DNA of 64,000 nucleotides. Origin: Anthopleura xanthogrammica (Eukaryota > Cnidaria > Anthozoa > Actiniaria > Actiniidae). The position numbers were made by a program, and so were the translations under genes. Shown here in pieces: positions 24,781 to 36,600 of this stretch. Where the stretch lies: the NCBI GenBank assembly GCA_964019055.1, contig OZ025214.1, positions 682,001-746,000 on the forward strand, given 5' to 3'. The notes beneath the pieces were generated by a model. It was given only the letters and a program-made list of their open reading frames with translations, was not told the DNA's origin and ran no database searches. Numbering within the stretch: position 1 is the first letter of the stretch; every line of letters starts with the position of its first letter.

Positions 24781-26268
24781 ACCTTACTTCAAAAAATACT
24801 TGCTGATAACCAAAATATTATTTAGAATTCATTCATCCTTCTATTTTATTATTGCCTAGAGTTTGGCGATTTGTTTGGTGTACTAAAGATACACAGGTAA
24901 TCAGGTTTATTGATGCCACGTTAAAAATAATGCCCAATTAAAATGTCGAATTTCACGTGCCGAATCTAATGCAAATGAGCACAATCTATTGTTTGAATTG
25001 ATTTGCATTAGATTCTGCACATGAGAAATTCTATGTCCAAATGGGCCATGGTATTGCAACTATTGTAGAAAATTATATAAGATTTTTGAAAAGATTAATT
25101 TCTTTCGATGTTTCTTGAATTATTTCATGAAAAGAGAATGAACTGCAAATTTTAGCAGTATTTTCTTGTGTTATTAGTGAAATGTTATCTTCATTGCCCA
25201 TGTTTTCCTAGTCTCAGCCAAGTAAGAAGGGAGTCTCATTGAATTAATGGAGGAAATCAAATAGCTAGCCTGGTCCATTGTTTTGGTCCTTGTGATCACA
25301 CAGCGCAGGCTAGATTATTGTCCCTGTTGATATTTCGTTCATTCAAAATATAGTTACAATAGGCCATGTGTGATATCTTAAAATTCAGACTTGACTTCAA
25401 GGCTTTAGTAGTATGATACAGGTACTTCATGTATGGTACAAACATGTGGATCACCAAATACATTTATTAGTAGGAATACAACAATGTACTATATATTAGG
25501 TTCCTACCTTTTGGCAATAATGAGAACATTTTGGTAGAAATTCTAATCAGTTCACCACTTAGTAATGTTATAGTGGAATCTACAGCACTATATCTAATAT
25601 CCTTTTGAGGTTAAATGCAATTTTGAACATGTTTTTTTTTCTAAAGAGCCTTGTTATCATGCCTAGAATTTGAATATCTTGAATATGGCTGCTTGAACTA
25701 GCAGAACCCTTCATTTCTTGGTTGAAACTAAGAAACAAGTTCACAGAATGAAAATGTATCAAAAATCACTTAATGGCCACAGCTCCTACAATGCTGTAAG
25801 GCAAAAATATATTTTGAAATTTCACCTGTTAAATATACATTAGTTGGTTTACGTTTATGAAAACATTCCAAGACTTCTTAAGTTATGCATACCATTAATT
25901 GTCAGAGAAATGCTGATTTCAAACATGTATGTTTTGGTGTATATAGTTCCACTAAAGTAAAAAGTGAAAAAATATGAATAAGAGGACGGAAGGGAAATGA
26001 AAAAAGGTACTTAATTTGCACTTGTAGTTTATATTTCTTAAAATATTTGAGGATTATTGAACCTTCTGTTCCTTTGTATTTATGAAAAATTCATTACAGT
26101 ATTTGTACATAGTACAAGATTTATTGATTCTTAAAAGAGTATGGCAGAGATTTAGCTCGACTGTTTATTATATTCCACATCCGTTGTATGAAATCCCAAG
26201 ATGGACTTATGACAATAAACAGGATGATGCATGGATATTGTATTTTGTAGTCATATACAGAAATTTCT

Positions 26269-26404
26269 ATAGACCCTTTTAAAGTGACGTCAAAGAAGCT
26301 TAATTTGGAGGACAAAACAAAAGACCTTCAATCTCCTGAGAATTGGAATTTATTGTTTTGTCCTCCAAATTAAGCTGCATTCCGACGTGCTGCAAGGGGT
26401 CTAT
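26269..26404. repeat. Foldback MITE-like element, family D copy 1
   Basis: Ends ATAGACCC and GGGTCTAT. Inner arms AATTTGGAGGACAAAACAA and TTGTTTTGTCCTCCAAATT are perfect complements. Other copies are at 54419-54554 and 61841-61982. Confidence 0.85.
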
Positions 26405-26999
26405 ATTCATGAAGTTTTCCCATAATGGATCTCCTGGGATTGAAAGATTCTTGGTATAAGTAGTACCCTTGTAACTTAAATTCTAACCCTGGTAAAGAAA
26501 GTAATCATACACAAAAGAATTTGGAAGGATTAGAGGTCAAAACTAACAGTTTCAAGTTGTTTCAACCCTTGTATACACTATGTAGTTTTTCTTCTAAGCC
26601 AGGTAAAGAGAGTAGTCATACTCAAGAAGATTTGAAATGGGCAGAACATATTGCCCAAGCTTAATAGTTAACTTCAATGTCCCATATTTCATGCCGTGTG
26701 TATATCAGTATCATTTCCCTTTACAGTTAGTTCTCTGTTGCCTTATCTTGAGAAAGAAAGGAATAAAAGAAAGGAAGCTATAAATACCATATACTGTCTT
26801 TCATTCACCACTGTACTCTAAGATGACTTCCGCTCAGGTTGTCGAAATGTCAGTCACCACCAACAACAGTCTTTCTCAACACTACACTCACCCGGACGAT
26901 CACATTACTCACTCCACTACTACTCCTGGGTTCAAACCATTTACTCTCATTGAGAAAAAATTAAGGAAAGTGATACTAAACGTTGAACACATGTTCTGC

Positions 27000-27385
27000 C
27001 ACTGCGCAAAATAGTATGTCACTGCGCAACATCATGCAGCATTGTTTCTCACTACACAACATCACGCAACATCGTTTGTCACTGCGCAACATCACGCAAC
27101 ATTGTTTGTCACTGCGCATCATCACGCAACATTGTTTGTCACTACACAACATCACGCAACAATGTTTGGCACTGCGCATCATCACGCAACATACTTTGGC
27201 ACTGCGCAACATTGTTTGTCACTGCGCAACATCTCGCAACATAGCTTGTCACTGCGCAACATCACGCAACATCGTTTGTCACTGCGCAACATCAGGAAAC
27301 AGCTTGTCACTGCGCAACATCAAGCAAAATCGTTTGTTACTGCATAAACAACTCGCAACATAGCTTGTCACTGCGCAAACATAAT
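27000..27385 (+). repeat. Minisatellite, unit about 30 bp (CACTGCGCAACATCACGCAA)
   Basis: About a dozen imperfect copies of a unit containing GTCACTGCGCAACATCACGC followed by AACATCGTTT. Open frames across it come from the periodicity. Confidence 0.9.
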
Positions 27386-27802
27386 GCAGCATAGTTTATC
27401 GAATGGTTTGTTGTTTAACAGGAGTTAGTGAACTGTATTTTTATTTTACTCATCGCAACCTGCTGTCTGTTTGCTCCTTTTGTCAAAAGCATCGAGACTA
27501 CTGTTAGATGCGTTTTCAAGAACTCTATATAATTATTATTATTATTATTACTGGGCCTTGCTTGGAGATAATATTTGGACCCCCATGTCAGGTTGTGCAC
27601 AGAAGATGTCGTTAGATCACTCATCCTTACTCATAATTCATTTTACAATGTGCCCTTTTAATTTTATAATTTTGAAGTTCGTACTGTATTATCAGAACTT
27701 AATCACAATATTGTCTATGCTAATTAAATGCAGATATCTTGTGGGAGCCCTAAGAAATTGAAATTTCCTCCAGGACTTGAGAACCAAAAAGATTTTCATA
27801 TT

Positions 27803-30800
27803 TCATCGGACCATAATCCAGACAGGTTTATCATGGTAGCAGTATCCAGCGATGCATTTTCTTCCCTTGCCTGCAGCATTGTCAGAATACAAGTAGTTAT
27901 TGCTGGTATCAACAATTTTCCACAAGTTCAGCCATTTAGATGTCTGACCAAATCCTTCCGAAACAAAGTTGATTATAGAGTAATGGAACCTTTTGATGGT
28001 GTAAAAGCCAGTGGAAGGGTATCGACCCTGCTCTTCAGGGCAGTACTTGTAGAACCCTCCAACATCTGGGCGAACGTCCTTTGGCACACCCATCATGTAT
28101 GCATCAAAGTCTTGTTTTGCACTTGAAGGGGCACCCCCTGCTCTATTGTAAATGACGTAGACATCACTGCGATGGCTGAACCGAAACAAGATCTGCAAAT
28201 AGATAACAACTACAACATGAACTAGAAAGGCGCATGACTGCGTTCACTCGGGCTTCCTGTGATAAAATCTGAGACCCGTACTATGGAGGGCGTAGATTTT
28301 CCCCTACGAAATCTTTGAGAAAAAACAGAAAGCCCTAGTAATAATGAAGACTTCAAAATATAGAAATTATTAAATCTGAAGTTCCAAGAAAGTAAGCCAT
28401 GCAATCTAGAAAATATGTTTTCGTTCTCCCTCATTACATTCGTCTGCACGAAAAACATTTTTTTTTAAATCTTTCATTCCTCTACTCTACTAGAATAACA
28501 AAAAACCAAACAACACATACAGGCTAGGCTTGTTTCAGTAGGATGAGTCTTGTTACTGAAACGTAAAATTCTTAACACTCCTTAAATACCGTAACCTTAA
28601 CAATGGTCTGAATAGTACTTAATTACTATTGTATTTATTTTGTAAGATACTCATGAAAACGGCATGACCATGTGCGTCATGCCAACAAACAATAGGAAAA
28701 TACATTTGTAAATTACCTCCTTCCAAACATTTTTTAAAGCTTGATGAATATGACTAGCAGCGTTGTCATTGTTCATTTGTGCAGCACGACCAGAAAATTG
28801 TCTTGAAATGGGAACAAAATCTACAGACACCTTAGTAGCAACTAGTGTCCAACCTCCACTCTCTGTCGTCATATCGCAGAGTGCCTGGTACGAGTCTTCA
28901 GGAGAGCCTCCAGTAGGATCAATCCAGTACAGTCCATTGCCGCGACTCTGTCCTGGAATGTATCAGTAATATTCAGATTATCCTTTATTTGCCGCAATAT
29001 GTTTATGGAACCTCAAATTGACCTCTGCCCAAGTCAAATGTGCATGTTTTGTAATGGCACGAAAACGTTTTCGACTAATTTGTCAGTCTCGTACCCAAAG
29101 CTCCTCGGTCTCGTCCCTCGGGAAACTCTGGGTACGAGACTAATTTGCATACGGATTACAAGCATGCGCAGACGCTTTTTTCTCGTGTCACATGCATCAT
29201 ATTTAAAATCTTTCGGGGTTTATCAGCTCTTACCTGAGTTGAGAATGTCCAAGCAATGTCTCCCTGGATTTTGCATCGATTGACCTTTTCTCTCAGTAAC
29301 TAGGGGCAACCAGGAAACTCCATTACACAGTTCCAAGGCATTCGGGGATGTTTCGTAGCGAACATGCCCGGCTGTGTCACTTGTGCATGCTGCTGAAGAA
29401 GCACCAAAAGGAATGGGACCGACCGGAAATGGTCCTGGAGGACCGCGCTTTCCCAGAAGTCCCTGGAAAACAGTTAATTGTGAAGTCATTAGGGGATTAT
29501 CAATCATTATCATTATTATTAATAATTAAATCAAAAATATCAAACCAGACCTCGCAGCAGGTGGAAGACAACTCTTGCAAAGTTCTCATCCTCGCAATCT
29601 GGGTAACCACTACAACCATAACCAACGCCCACCCAATCATCACCACCCACTAATCCAACCATCACTAACAACCCTTCGCCTCCAAGTCACTGTCAGTCAT
29701 TACGTCCTGCTCAGTCAAAATACATACCTGTTGTCCTCTTATTCCAGGATCACCCTGTCACATGAACGAAAAGATACCGTAAAACAATGCTGCAATAGAA
29801 CTGCTTGCCCCCCCCCCCCCCCCACCACATCTTTTTAAACCTCTTTGGGTGTTAAGGAAAAACAAAAAAATATTTCTCAAGGGAATAACACGTGGTCTGG
29901 AATGTGAACAATGTCACACCCTAAGTGAGGGGGTCAGTGTATTTCCATTATCATCGATCAGGGCATCTTTCATATCTTTGAAATTTCTCCAAGCTGAATT
30001 TGACAGATAGTATCAAAACATGTTTTTGCAAAGTTCGCCAAGACAATTGACTTCAATGTATTTGATTACAACCAGAAAAGTTTAGCCTGGGATATACTCT
30101 TGCATATGCCAGGAAGCACGGGATGCGTAGGGAAAGATCGCTCGCCTCTCACCAATACGACCCGGGTTCGAGTCCCGCTGGGCTCGGTGTTGTATATGAG
30201 TAGAGTTGTTTGTTGGTTCTCTCCTGTGCCTCGAGGGTTTATGTCCAGGTTCTCAGGTTTTCCTCCCTCCGCAAAAATCAACTTCCAAATTCCAATTCGA
30301 TCTAGGATATATTCTCGATAGGGCTACCTCTAACATCTACGTTCACACTATGATGATGCGGATGCATGCCTCTAACATCTACGTTCACACTATAATGATG
30401 CGGATGCATGCCTCTAACATCTACGTTCACACTATGATGATGCGGATGCATGCCTCTAACATCTACGTTCACACTATGATGTGATGATGCGAATAAATTT
30501 GTATTTATTTATTTGTATTTCAATAGTCCTTCAAAATAATACATCATTTTTCATATTCATATATTTATACCACCTCTGGGTTGATCTAAGTCAGGGCATG
30601 GCTAACTCACAGATAGAACCCTGAAACAACCTCTGGGTTGATCTAAGTCAGGACATGGCTAACTCACAGATAGAACCCTGAAACCACCTCTGGGCTGATC
30701 TAAGTCAGGGCATGGCTAACTCACAGATAGAACCCTGAAACAACCTCTGGGTTGATCTAAGTCAGGACATGGCTAACTCACAGATCGAATTGAAATTTAG

Positions 30801-31363
30801 CGGGCTGGGTTTCGCGGAGAAGGAACGCAAAACCTTCAAACCAAGGTAGAGAGACCCAACAAACTGTGCTGACATGATGCCGTGTGTCTAGTGTAAGGCT
30901 GTCTTTACCTTAATGCCATGTTTTCCATCCCGCCCGTCACGGCCAGGAAGACCAGGTGATCCTAATACTTGCACAGTACAGCAGCTGCATGACGTACTGG
31001 CCTTGGTTGGCCGTATGCCTTTGGTTGGCCGTATGCCTTTGGTTGGCCGTATGACCTAGAAATGTACGAGGAAAACATCAATTGACTCAGATCCCTGAAA
31101 ACTAAGTTGTGGTACCTTTAAGACTTGTAGGGTTGTTTAGTAAGGAGAAGGTGAGAGTATGGCTGGAATAGATGAATCGTGAATAATAAAGGGGTCTGCA
31201 TGCCTCTACAAGTTGTTACACGCTTAGAAGCAAACGCAAAAGATCTTTTAATCATATGTGAATAAAATCAAACTCTCTTTCTTACTTTTCGCCTCTGTGA
31301 CTGTACGTTACCGAAAAAGCCAACCAAGAAAATCAAGAATGCGAACAACGTAATCCTACTCAT
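27803..31363 (-). CDS. Secreted collagen-fibrinogen (ficolin-like) protein, 368 aa
   Basis: Exons from the start codon: 31286-31363, 30909-31055, 29728-29754, 29234-29462, 28717-28952, 27803-28192; all GT-AG and in phase. Residues 1-23 form a signal peptide (hydrophobic LFAFLIFLVGFFG). Residues 27-44 hold three tandem IRPTKG units, followed by a CSCC cluster. Thirteen unbroken Gly-X-Y triplets then run across three exons (GSPGLPGRDGRDGKHGIK, GDPGIRGQQ, GLLGKRGPPGPF). A module with ELCNGVSWLPL follows, then a fibrinogen-related region (CLDIL, GLYWIDPTGGSPEDSY, CDMTTESGGWTLV). The C-terminal 129 residues diverge from the classical fibrinogen core. The layout resembles ficolins; oligomeric extracellular recognition or matrix function is inferred. 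Coral skeletal-matrix proteins share similar fibrinogen-like regions. Confidence 0.85.
29076..29152. repeat. Short hairpin element
   Basis: CAGTCTCGTACCCAAAG and GGGTACGAGACTAATTTG face each other across about 30 bp in an intron of the ficolin-like gene. Confidence 0.55.
29683..30197 (+). repeat. Duplicated segment, copy 1 (contains the live collagen exon)
   Basis: This stretch of about 510 bp reappears at 31666-32170, offset by about 2 kb. It includes the 27-bp collagen exon, a half family-C foldback (ATAACACGTGGTCTGGAAT) and the SINE head. Copy 1 has a C-run near 29809 that copy 2 lacks. Confidence 0.85.
30079..30310 (+). mobile_element. tRNA-derived SINE (plus orientation)
   Basis: Degenerate A-box region (GCGTAGGGAAAGATCGCTCG) and B box GGTTCGAGTCC are followed by the family body (GGTTCTCTCCTGTGCCTCGA, TTTTCCTCCCTCCGC). 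There is no foldable mature tRNA, so this is a SINE and not a tRNA gene. Confidence 0.65.
30327..30489 (+). repeat. 42-bp tandem repeat, about 4 copies
   Basis: Unit contains CCTCTAACATCTACGTTCAC then ACTATGATGATGCGGATGCATG. Located in intron 2 of the ficolin-like gene. Confidence 0.9.
30572..30890 (-). mobile_element. SINE tail array (58 bp x 4) plus truncated SINE head
   Basis: Four copies of the 58-bp unit (CTGGGTTGATCTAAGTCAGG, GCATGGCTAACTCACAGATA) at 30572-30789, then a head fragment in minus orientation (GGGTTTCGCGGAGAAGGAA). Confidence 0.7.
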
Positions 31364-31665
31364 AGCGCTGTTAGAGATGAACCAAACTACATCAGCACTA
31401 GCCTAGCACCGGACAAGATGTAAGGGACGTGCTCAACCATCGTTAGATATCTTTTATACCTCTAATGTTAACATATTGATTTCAATGGTGAACTGCAACT
31501 CTAGGACTTCGCATTGATTTATATCTGTTAGTAGGTTATCAGCTCAAATGCATGCGCTTTTCCAAGTTACTGGATATTGTTCTGTTCTCGTATCGGACGT
31601 TTTCACCTGCTTGACAAGTTACTAAAAACCTTTGAATTTTATCGAAATCGACCTCAGACTCCTTT

Positions 31666-32170
31666 CAAGTAACTGTCAGTCATTACGTCCTGCTCAGTCA
31701 AAGTGCATATCTGTTGTTCTCTTATTCCAGGATCACCCTGTCACATGAACGAAAAGATACCGTAAAACAAGGCAATAGAACTGCTTGTTACCCTTTAAAC
31801 CTCTTTGGGTGTTAAGGAAAAACAAAAACAAAAAAATTCTCAAGGGAATAACACGTGGTCTGGAATATGAACAATGTCACACCCTAAGTGAGGGGGTCAG
31901 TGTATTTCCATTATCATCGATCAGGGCATCTTTCATATCTTTGGAATTTCTCCAAGCTGAATTTGACAGATAGTATCAAAACATGTTTTTGCAAAGTTCG
32001 CCAAGACAATTGACTTCAATGTATTTGATTACAACCAGAAAAGTTTAGCCTGGGATATACTCTTGCATATCCCAAGGAGCACGGGATGCGTAGGGATAGA
32101 TCGCTCGTCTCTCACCAATACGACCAAGGTTTGAGTCTTGCAAGTCCCGCTGGGTTCGGTGTTGCATGTG
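31666..32170 (+). repeat. Duplicated segment, copy 2
   Basis: Second copy of 29683-30197, placed about 300 bp upstream of the ficolin-like gene's start codon. It carries the dead exon copy at 31711-31737, the half family-C foldback and a SINE head. Confidence 0.85.
31711..31737 (-). pseudogene. Decayed copy of the 27-bp collagen exon
   Basis: On the minus strand it reads GDPGIREQQ where the live exon (29728-29754) reads GDPGIRGQQ: a Gly-to-Glu change that breaks the Gly-X-Y pattern. The donor GTATG has become ATATG. It also lies 5' of the gene's signal-peptide exon, so it is non-functional. Confidence 0.8.
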
Positions 32171-32626
32171 AAATCGAACTCAGACTGTTTTAGGATGGTC
32201 GAATGAAGTCAAAAAAACATCAGAATGTGGGTTGACAAACATACAATGAGGTATTTTTCGATAGGTACTATGAGCTGACCACCCGAAACGCAGGCTCGGA
32301 GAAGGAGATTTCGACACAAGAAACTACTGCGCATGCGTCTTAACGTTTGCGCCGCCTGTCACACTTTCAACCCAAACGATAGACTTCTATTCCCTGAAAA
32401 TATCCACTGCAGATAGCGCTCTCCAAAGATCATTAAAGAATAACAGTGTGAAAAGTCACGGCACACGGCACGGTTACGGCAAAGAATGTCGAATGTTTTC
32501 ATACCGGCATGACACTGGCACGCTCACGGCAAGGGGCGGTCCGTGCCGTAACTTTTTCATAGCCATACGAAAACTGCTCCAAGAGTTAGGCTGCATGAAG
32601 TAAAGTTCTGGATTTTCTAATTAACC

Positions 32627-32845
32627 AGGTTAAACTTAATTAACCTTCAAGGTTTTCGGGCACGCCTAACTCTCGGATCAATTTGGAATTAAGCTAGTTT
32701 GTTTTTATAGAGGGAGAAAAACCCTCGAATCAATGGGATAGATCCAACAAACTCTACCCACATGTAATGCCGGGTCTGGGAATCGAACCCGAGTCCACAG
32801 AGGTGAGAGGCGAGTGCACTACCGCTACGCCACTTTTGAATCCCT
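32627..32845 (-). mobile_element. tRNA-derived SINE (minus orientation)
   Basis: On the minus strand: GTGGCGTAGCGGTAGTGCAC (A-box region), GGTTCGATTCC (B box), then TACATGTGGGTAGAGTTTGT and GGGTTTTTCTCCCTC. This is the least decayed SINE head in the window. Confidence 0.75.
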
Positions 32846-33260
32846 AAGCGGTCAGTTTTGATTCACTGTTGTCTGGTGGTTCGCAAGATTCCAGTTAGAA
32901 ATACTTTACGGAATTTTTTCTTCTGAATAAGAAGCCTCTAATAGACGCATCTAAAGAACTCAGTTCTCAGTTTGGAGTTCAAACAAGAGGTTCGTAGTTT
33001 GATTCTCTAGGGTCTCGCATAATTCTTCCGACGTTTTTCTCATCTACGTAGCACTAGCGATTTTTGCGGCAATTTTTGTGTGGCGATTTTGGTCACAGTC
33101 AAGAAATATAAAGGATTAACGTGTAAAATTTTATTTCGGGCACCAAGATTACCTGGACAAATGTCTCTTTAGAAGCATAAGACGCCGCAAGTAATCACAG
33201 CAAAAATCGCCGCTGAAAAATCGCCAGTGTAAACGTAGCTTTTATAACTCTTAAAACAGA

Positions 33261-33612
33261 GCACTGATGGAGAGAGGGGGTATATATAGAGCGCGCACCA
33301 TGGCTTCCACTGATAGACGTTGAAGTTCAAGGAGCTACCGATCGCGTTTCTAGATAGATTCGCCTTATCCTGTGTGCACCGGCCAAGGTCTCCGATGCGG
33401 GTCTGATGCCATTACGAGTCCATAGACTAAAGAAATTATGTTTCTCGGACCAAGTTGTAACCGGCCTTCTCCTCTTCGCAGCCAAGAACAAACAAACTAC
33501 AACTAGCCGCTAATTTTATAGCAACACTTTTAGTGATATTGTTTCTTGTATTTAGCTTAGCCTACGATGATTATCTGAGATTAGTTTTCAATAAACTCAG
33601 ATTGCACGAAAT
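33261..33612 (+). other. TATA-box unit with downstream AATAAA, possible non-coding transcript
   Basis: GGGGTATATATAGAGCGCG (TATA at 33280-33288) is followed by about 300 bp of GC-richer sequence ending in AATAAA at 33590-33595. The first ATG (33300) opens only seven codons. A short polyadenylated RNA is possible; no direct evidence beyond the signals. Confidence 0.25.
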
Positions 33613-36600
33613 TATGAACTGCAAAGATTTCACACAAAAAAAAAGTTTCAGAAACTTTGAGAATTTTTCTTAATTTTTACAGACTTTGCTTTCATATTCG
33701 AAATTTACAGAGTATGTTGTGTAAGCTCAACCTGATTCGAGAATCTGTCACACGCGCCGAGAAATGTTAGCATCGAGTTGAACGATTCGAGTAATTATTC
33801 ATGAAAGCGATACCTTACGTAGTACCACATCTAATTTCACCATAACAAAGCCAACAACACCATAAAGTGAAATCTTTTAAGAGTATTTAAGATATAATAA
33901 CAACAAAAGACCTTAAAATTTTCACTTAGTCAAACTTTTTATGTACTTTACACTGACTTTTCAAGACAGAATCTAAACGTCAAGTTTCTGGAAGTATATT
34001 GTTAGCGCCTGCGGAAATTGTACTTGACTTCAATATCTAAAAGCACAGATTTTAGTGGAGTCAAATTGAAGTTTACAATTGAAAACCAACTGTTTTCGAC
34101 CCGAAAATGGAGTCTATACAATGAAGTTTGAATGAAGGTTTTTTCTAGTGTCAACTGAGTGTAAAAACCTCAAAGCATCGCAAACTGGTTGTCTCATTTT
34201 TATTGTTATAACGGGCGCACAAATGCGTGGTCTTTCTATGTGGATATAAAGGTTATCACCGTCTATTATAAATGGTACTTATGGAAGAGATAGAGTTACA
34301 CTTTGGGACACGCGCCGAACCAGTGTGTCTTTCGTAAGGATGACACTACGTAGACGTAGAATAGGCTCGTGGACACAATCGGTGAATGATAACATTAGAA
34401 TACACAGTCTTTAAGACTGCACAGCTTTAACTAGAAGAAAAGACCCTTTTTTTCTTTTAAACATCTGGTCTTGACTCACTGAGATGGTGCCGGGACCTGC
34501 TGTAAAGATATTGGAAAAGAACATTCAAAAATCCGAAAAAGAAAATAGCAAGAATAACGTATTTATAATCCACACGGCCGAAGTGGGTCATAAAGTCTGA
34601 AAGCAGTACTGACAAGAAATCTTTTTTTTGGAATAAAACCATTATTCTGTAGTTTATACTAACGCTTTTGAAACAAAGTGAAAGAGAAACTTTAGAACAG
34701 TAAAGTCAACTGTGACTACTTTGACTTCTTAAGAATCTTCGGAAATGTTTAAACTTTTATTTATATATCTACTTCTTCAAGTATTAAAAGAATACTGTAA
34801 AATATTAAAAAAGCAATCTTTCAGCTCAAATATGCTGGATTTCTAAACTATGTAGGTATGTTTTTGGAAACGTGTTTTTAATCCGTTTCACGGGGCGGCA
34901 ATTTAATATTCGTATGCAAATTTTTCCTAATTTGTTGAGACTTTGATCAATCGATATTTGGTTGCTTTTCTAATTTGTTGGTTTGTCGCTAGTGGCTTTA
35001 TGGAAGATGTTGAACGTGCTGTTAAGACTGTTAGCACACATGCAACAAACGAAGCATAAACTTTTGGGAGTGGTCTACATCCATGCAATAAAACATTCAG
35101 GAGAATAGCTCCCTTCTGTACTATACGAAGCATAAGAATTAATTTATTGAATTTTATGGATAATTTTCTTTAATGAAATTAAGCTATACTAATTTCTATT
35201 TAAGTTAAGAATCATTTCCTGATTTGTGATGTCAACTTAAGAGACTTTAGTCGTTTCGGCGCGAAACAAGCGAGCGCGCCAATACAAGATATTTGTAAAA
35301 AAAAAAATTCCCACCAGCTTAGAAAATCTTAAAACTTCTGACAAAAAGCTAACTTTTAAGAAGTAGTTTAATGTTGCAGTAAAATATTGTTTATATATTT
35401 TTTACGTTATAAATGTAAGTATAAATGTGGTTTTTTTTTTTGTGTGCCTTAATTCGCAAACCATTAAAGTGTAATTATTTTAATACGACTTCAAAAGTAC
35501 ATTTCACTCTATTAGGATAAATGCTGTACTATTAGTATTAGTATTAGTATTAAGAGTTTTACCTTTCATTTGTACTTATAATGTACAAACCAATCATGAT
35601 TTTACACTGTAGAGAAATTGAAGGAAAAAAGAAACGAAAAACGCACTGAAATTTAATGGTTTTTCGTGGAGTTAAGGTATGGTTTACCAAGGTTTAAAAT
35701 ATAAATTGTAAGATTGTTCGCGCGTTGAAAATTTGTCTTTTAAAAAAACCGCTTGTCTTGCTTTTTCTGAATTTTGACTTTAGTTTGACCGACGTTTACC
35801 TGAGATACTTCATCAACTCGTTCTGTATGTTCTTTTTAGAAAAGGACTTTTGAAAAACAATTAAACATTCGCCAGCTAGTATAGACACGTGTGAGAACAT
35901 CAATGGCTTCATGAAACTACAAACCACAAAAATACTAAAATCAATAAACATTGTCCTTAAATAACCGAATAGTCATCTTCTCTTCCCTCATAAACCGCGA
36001 TGACCACAGTTTGTGTTCTCTCTCTGTCACTAATTTATTTTAATTGATTTTAATTCAACTTTATTAAATCAATTTTTGACTTCAAACTTGTCTCTTCGTA
36101 TCTTGAACTTGTTATCTTGGAGAAAATCAACTCGAGAAGTTTACACTTTGGTTTCGCTCGCAAAATAAGCGGTTTTACCGATGTCTTGTTTAGGAATAAC
36201 GGAGGCTATGTCGTACTTCTTAGATTCCTCAGTCCTAGAAAAGATTTTTCGGCGTTTTTAGTCAGTAAAATTGTAGTAAAATTTGTGATAATTTGCCTTG
36301 TGTAAAGTAGAGAACACAAAGTAGTACTATAAGCATTATTATCTCGATGTATGACAGATGTTACTACGTTTGCTTTCATTCTCAGTGTCAAATGTGTGTA
36401 AATTCATTCACTTGTTTTAATATCGAGAGCACTAAACCCTGTCTAGCTAAGGAGAGATTTGGAGCATCGACAAAACCGGGACATGTGTCTTAACGTTTGC
36501 ATTGTAGCTTCTTCTACGCTGTTTTGTATTCTTGCCTTCAGTGGGGAGTCTTTCACGAAACAAAAGCCGCCACAAAAACTTCGGTTACTAAATCTAAATT

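Larger units (their letters stand above)
24781..27802. other. Convergent intergenic region
   Basis: Lies between the 3' ends of the ankyrin gene (+) and the ficolin-like gene (-). It holds a hairpin at about 24941-25042 (ATCTAATGCAAAT / ATTTGCATTAGAT), a family D foldback and a minisatellite (separate entries). I see no exon. Confidence 0.5.
31364..33260. other. Upstream region of the ficolin-like gene
   Basis: Contains the second copy of the 29.7-kb segment, a CACGGC-rich patch at about 32450-32580 and a SINE in minus orientation at 32627-32845. No independent gene is visible. Confidence 0.5.

Noticed and set aside
26983..27363. ORF with repeated CHCATSRNI-like peptide
   Set aside because: Translation of a minisatellite of about 30 bp.
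30090..30185. Possible tRNA gene (B box GGTTCGAGTCC)
   Set aside because: No intact cloverleaf; the same sequence continues into a repeated body and occurs at several loci, so it is a SINE head.
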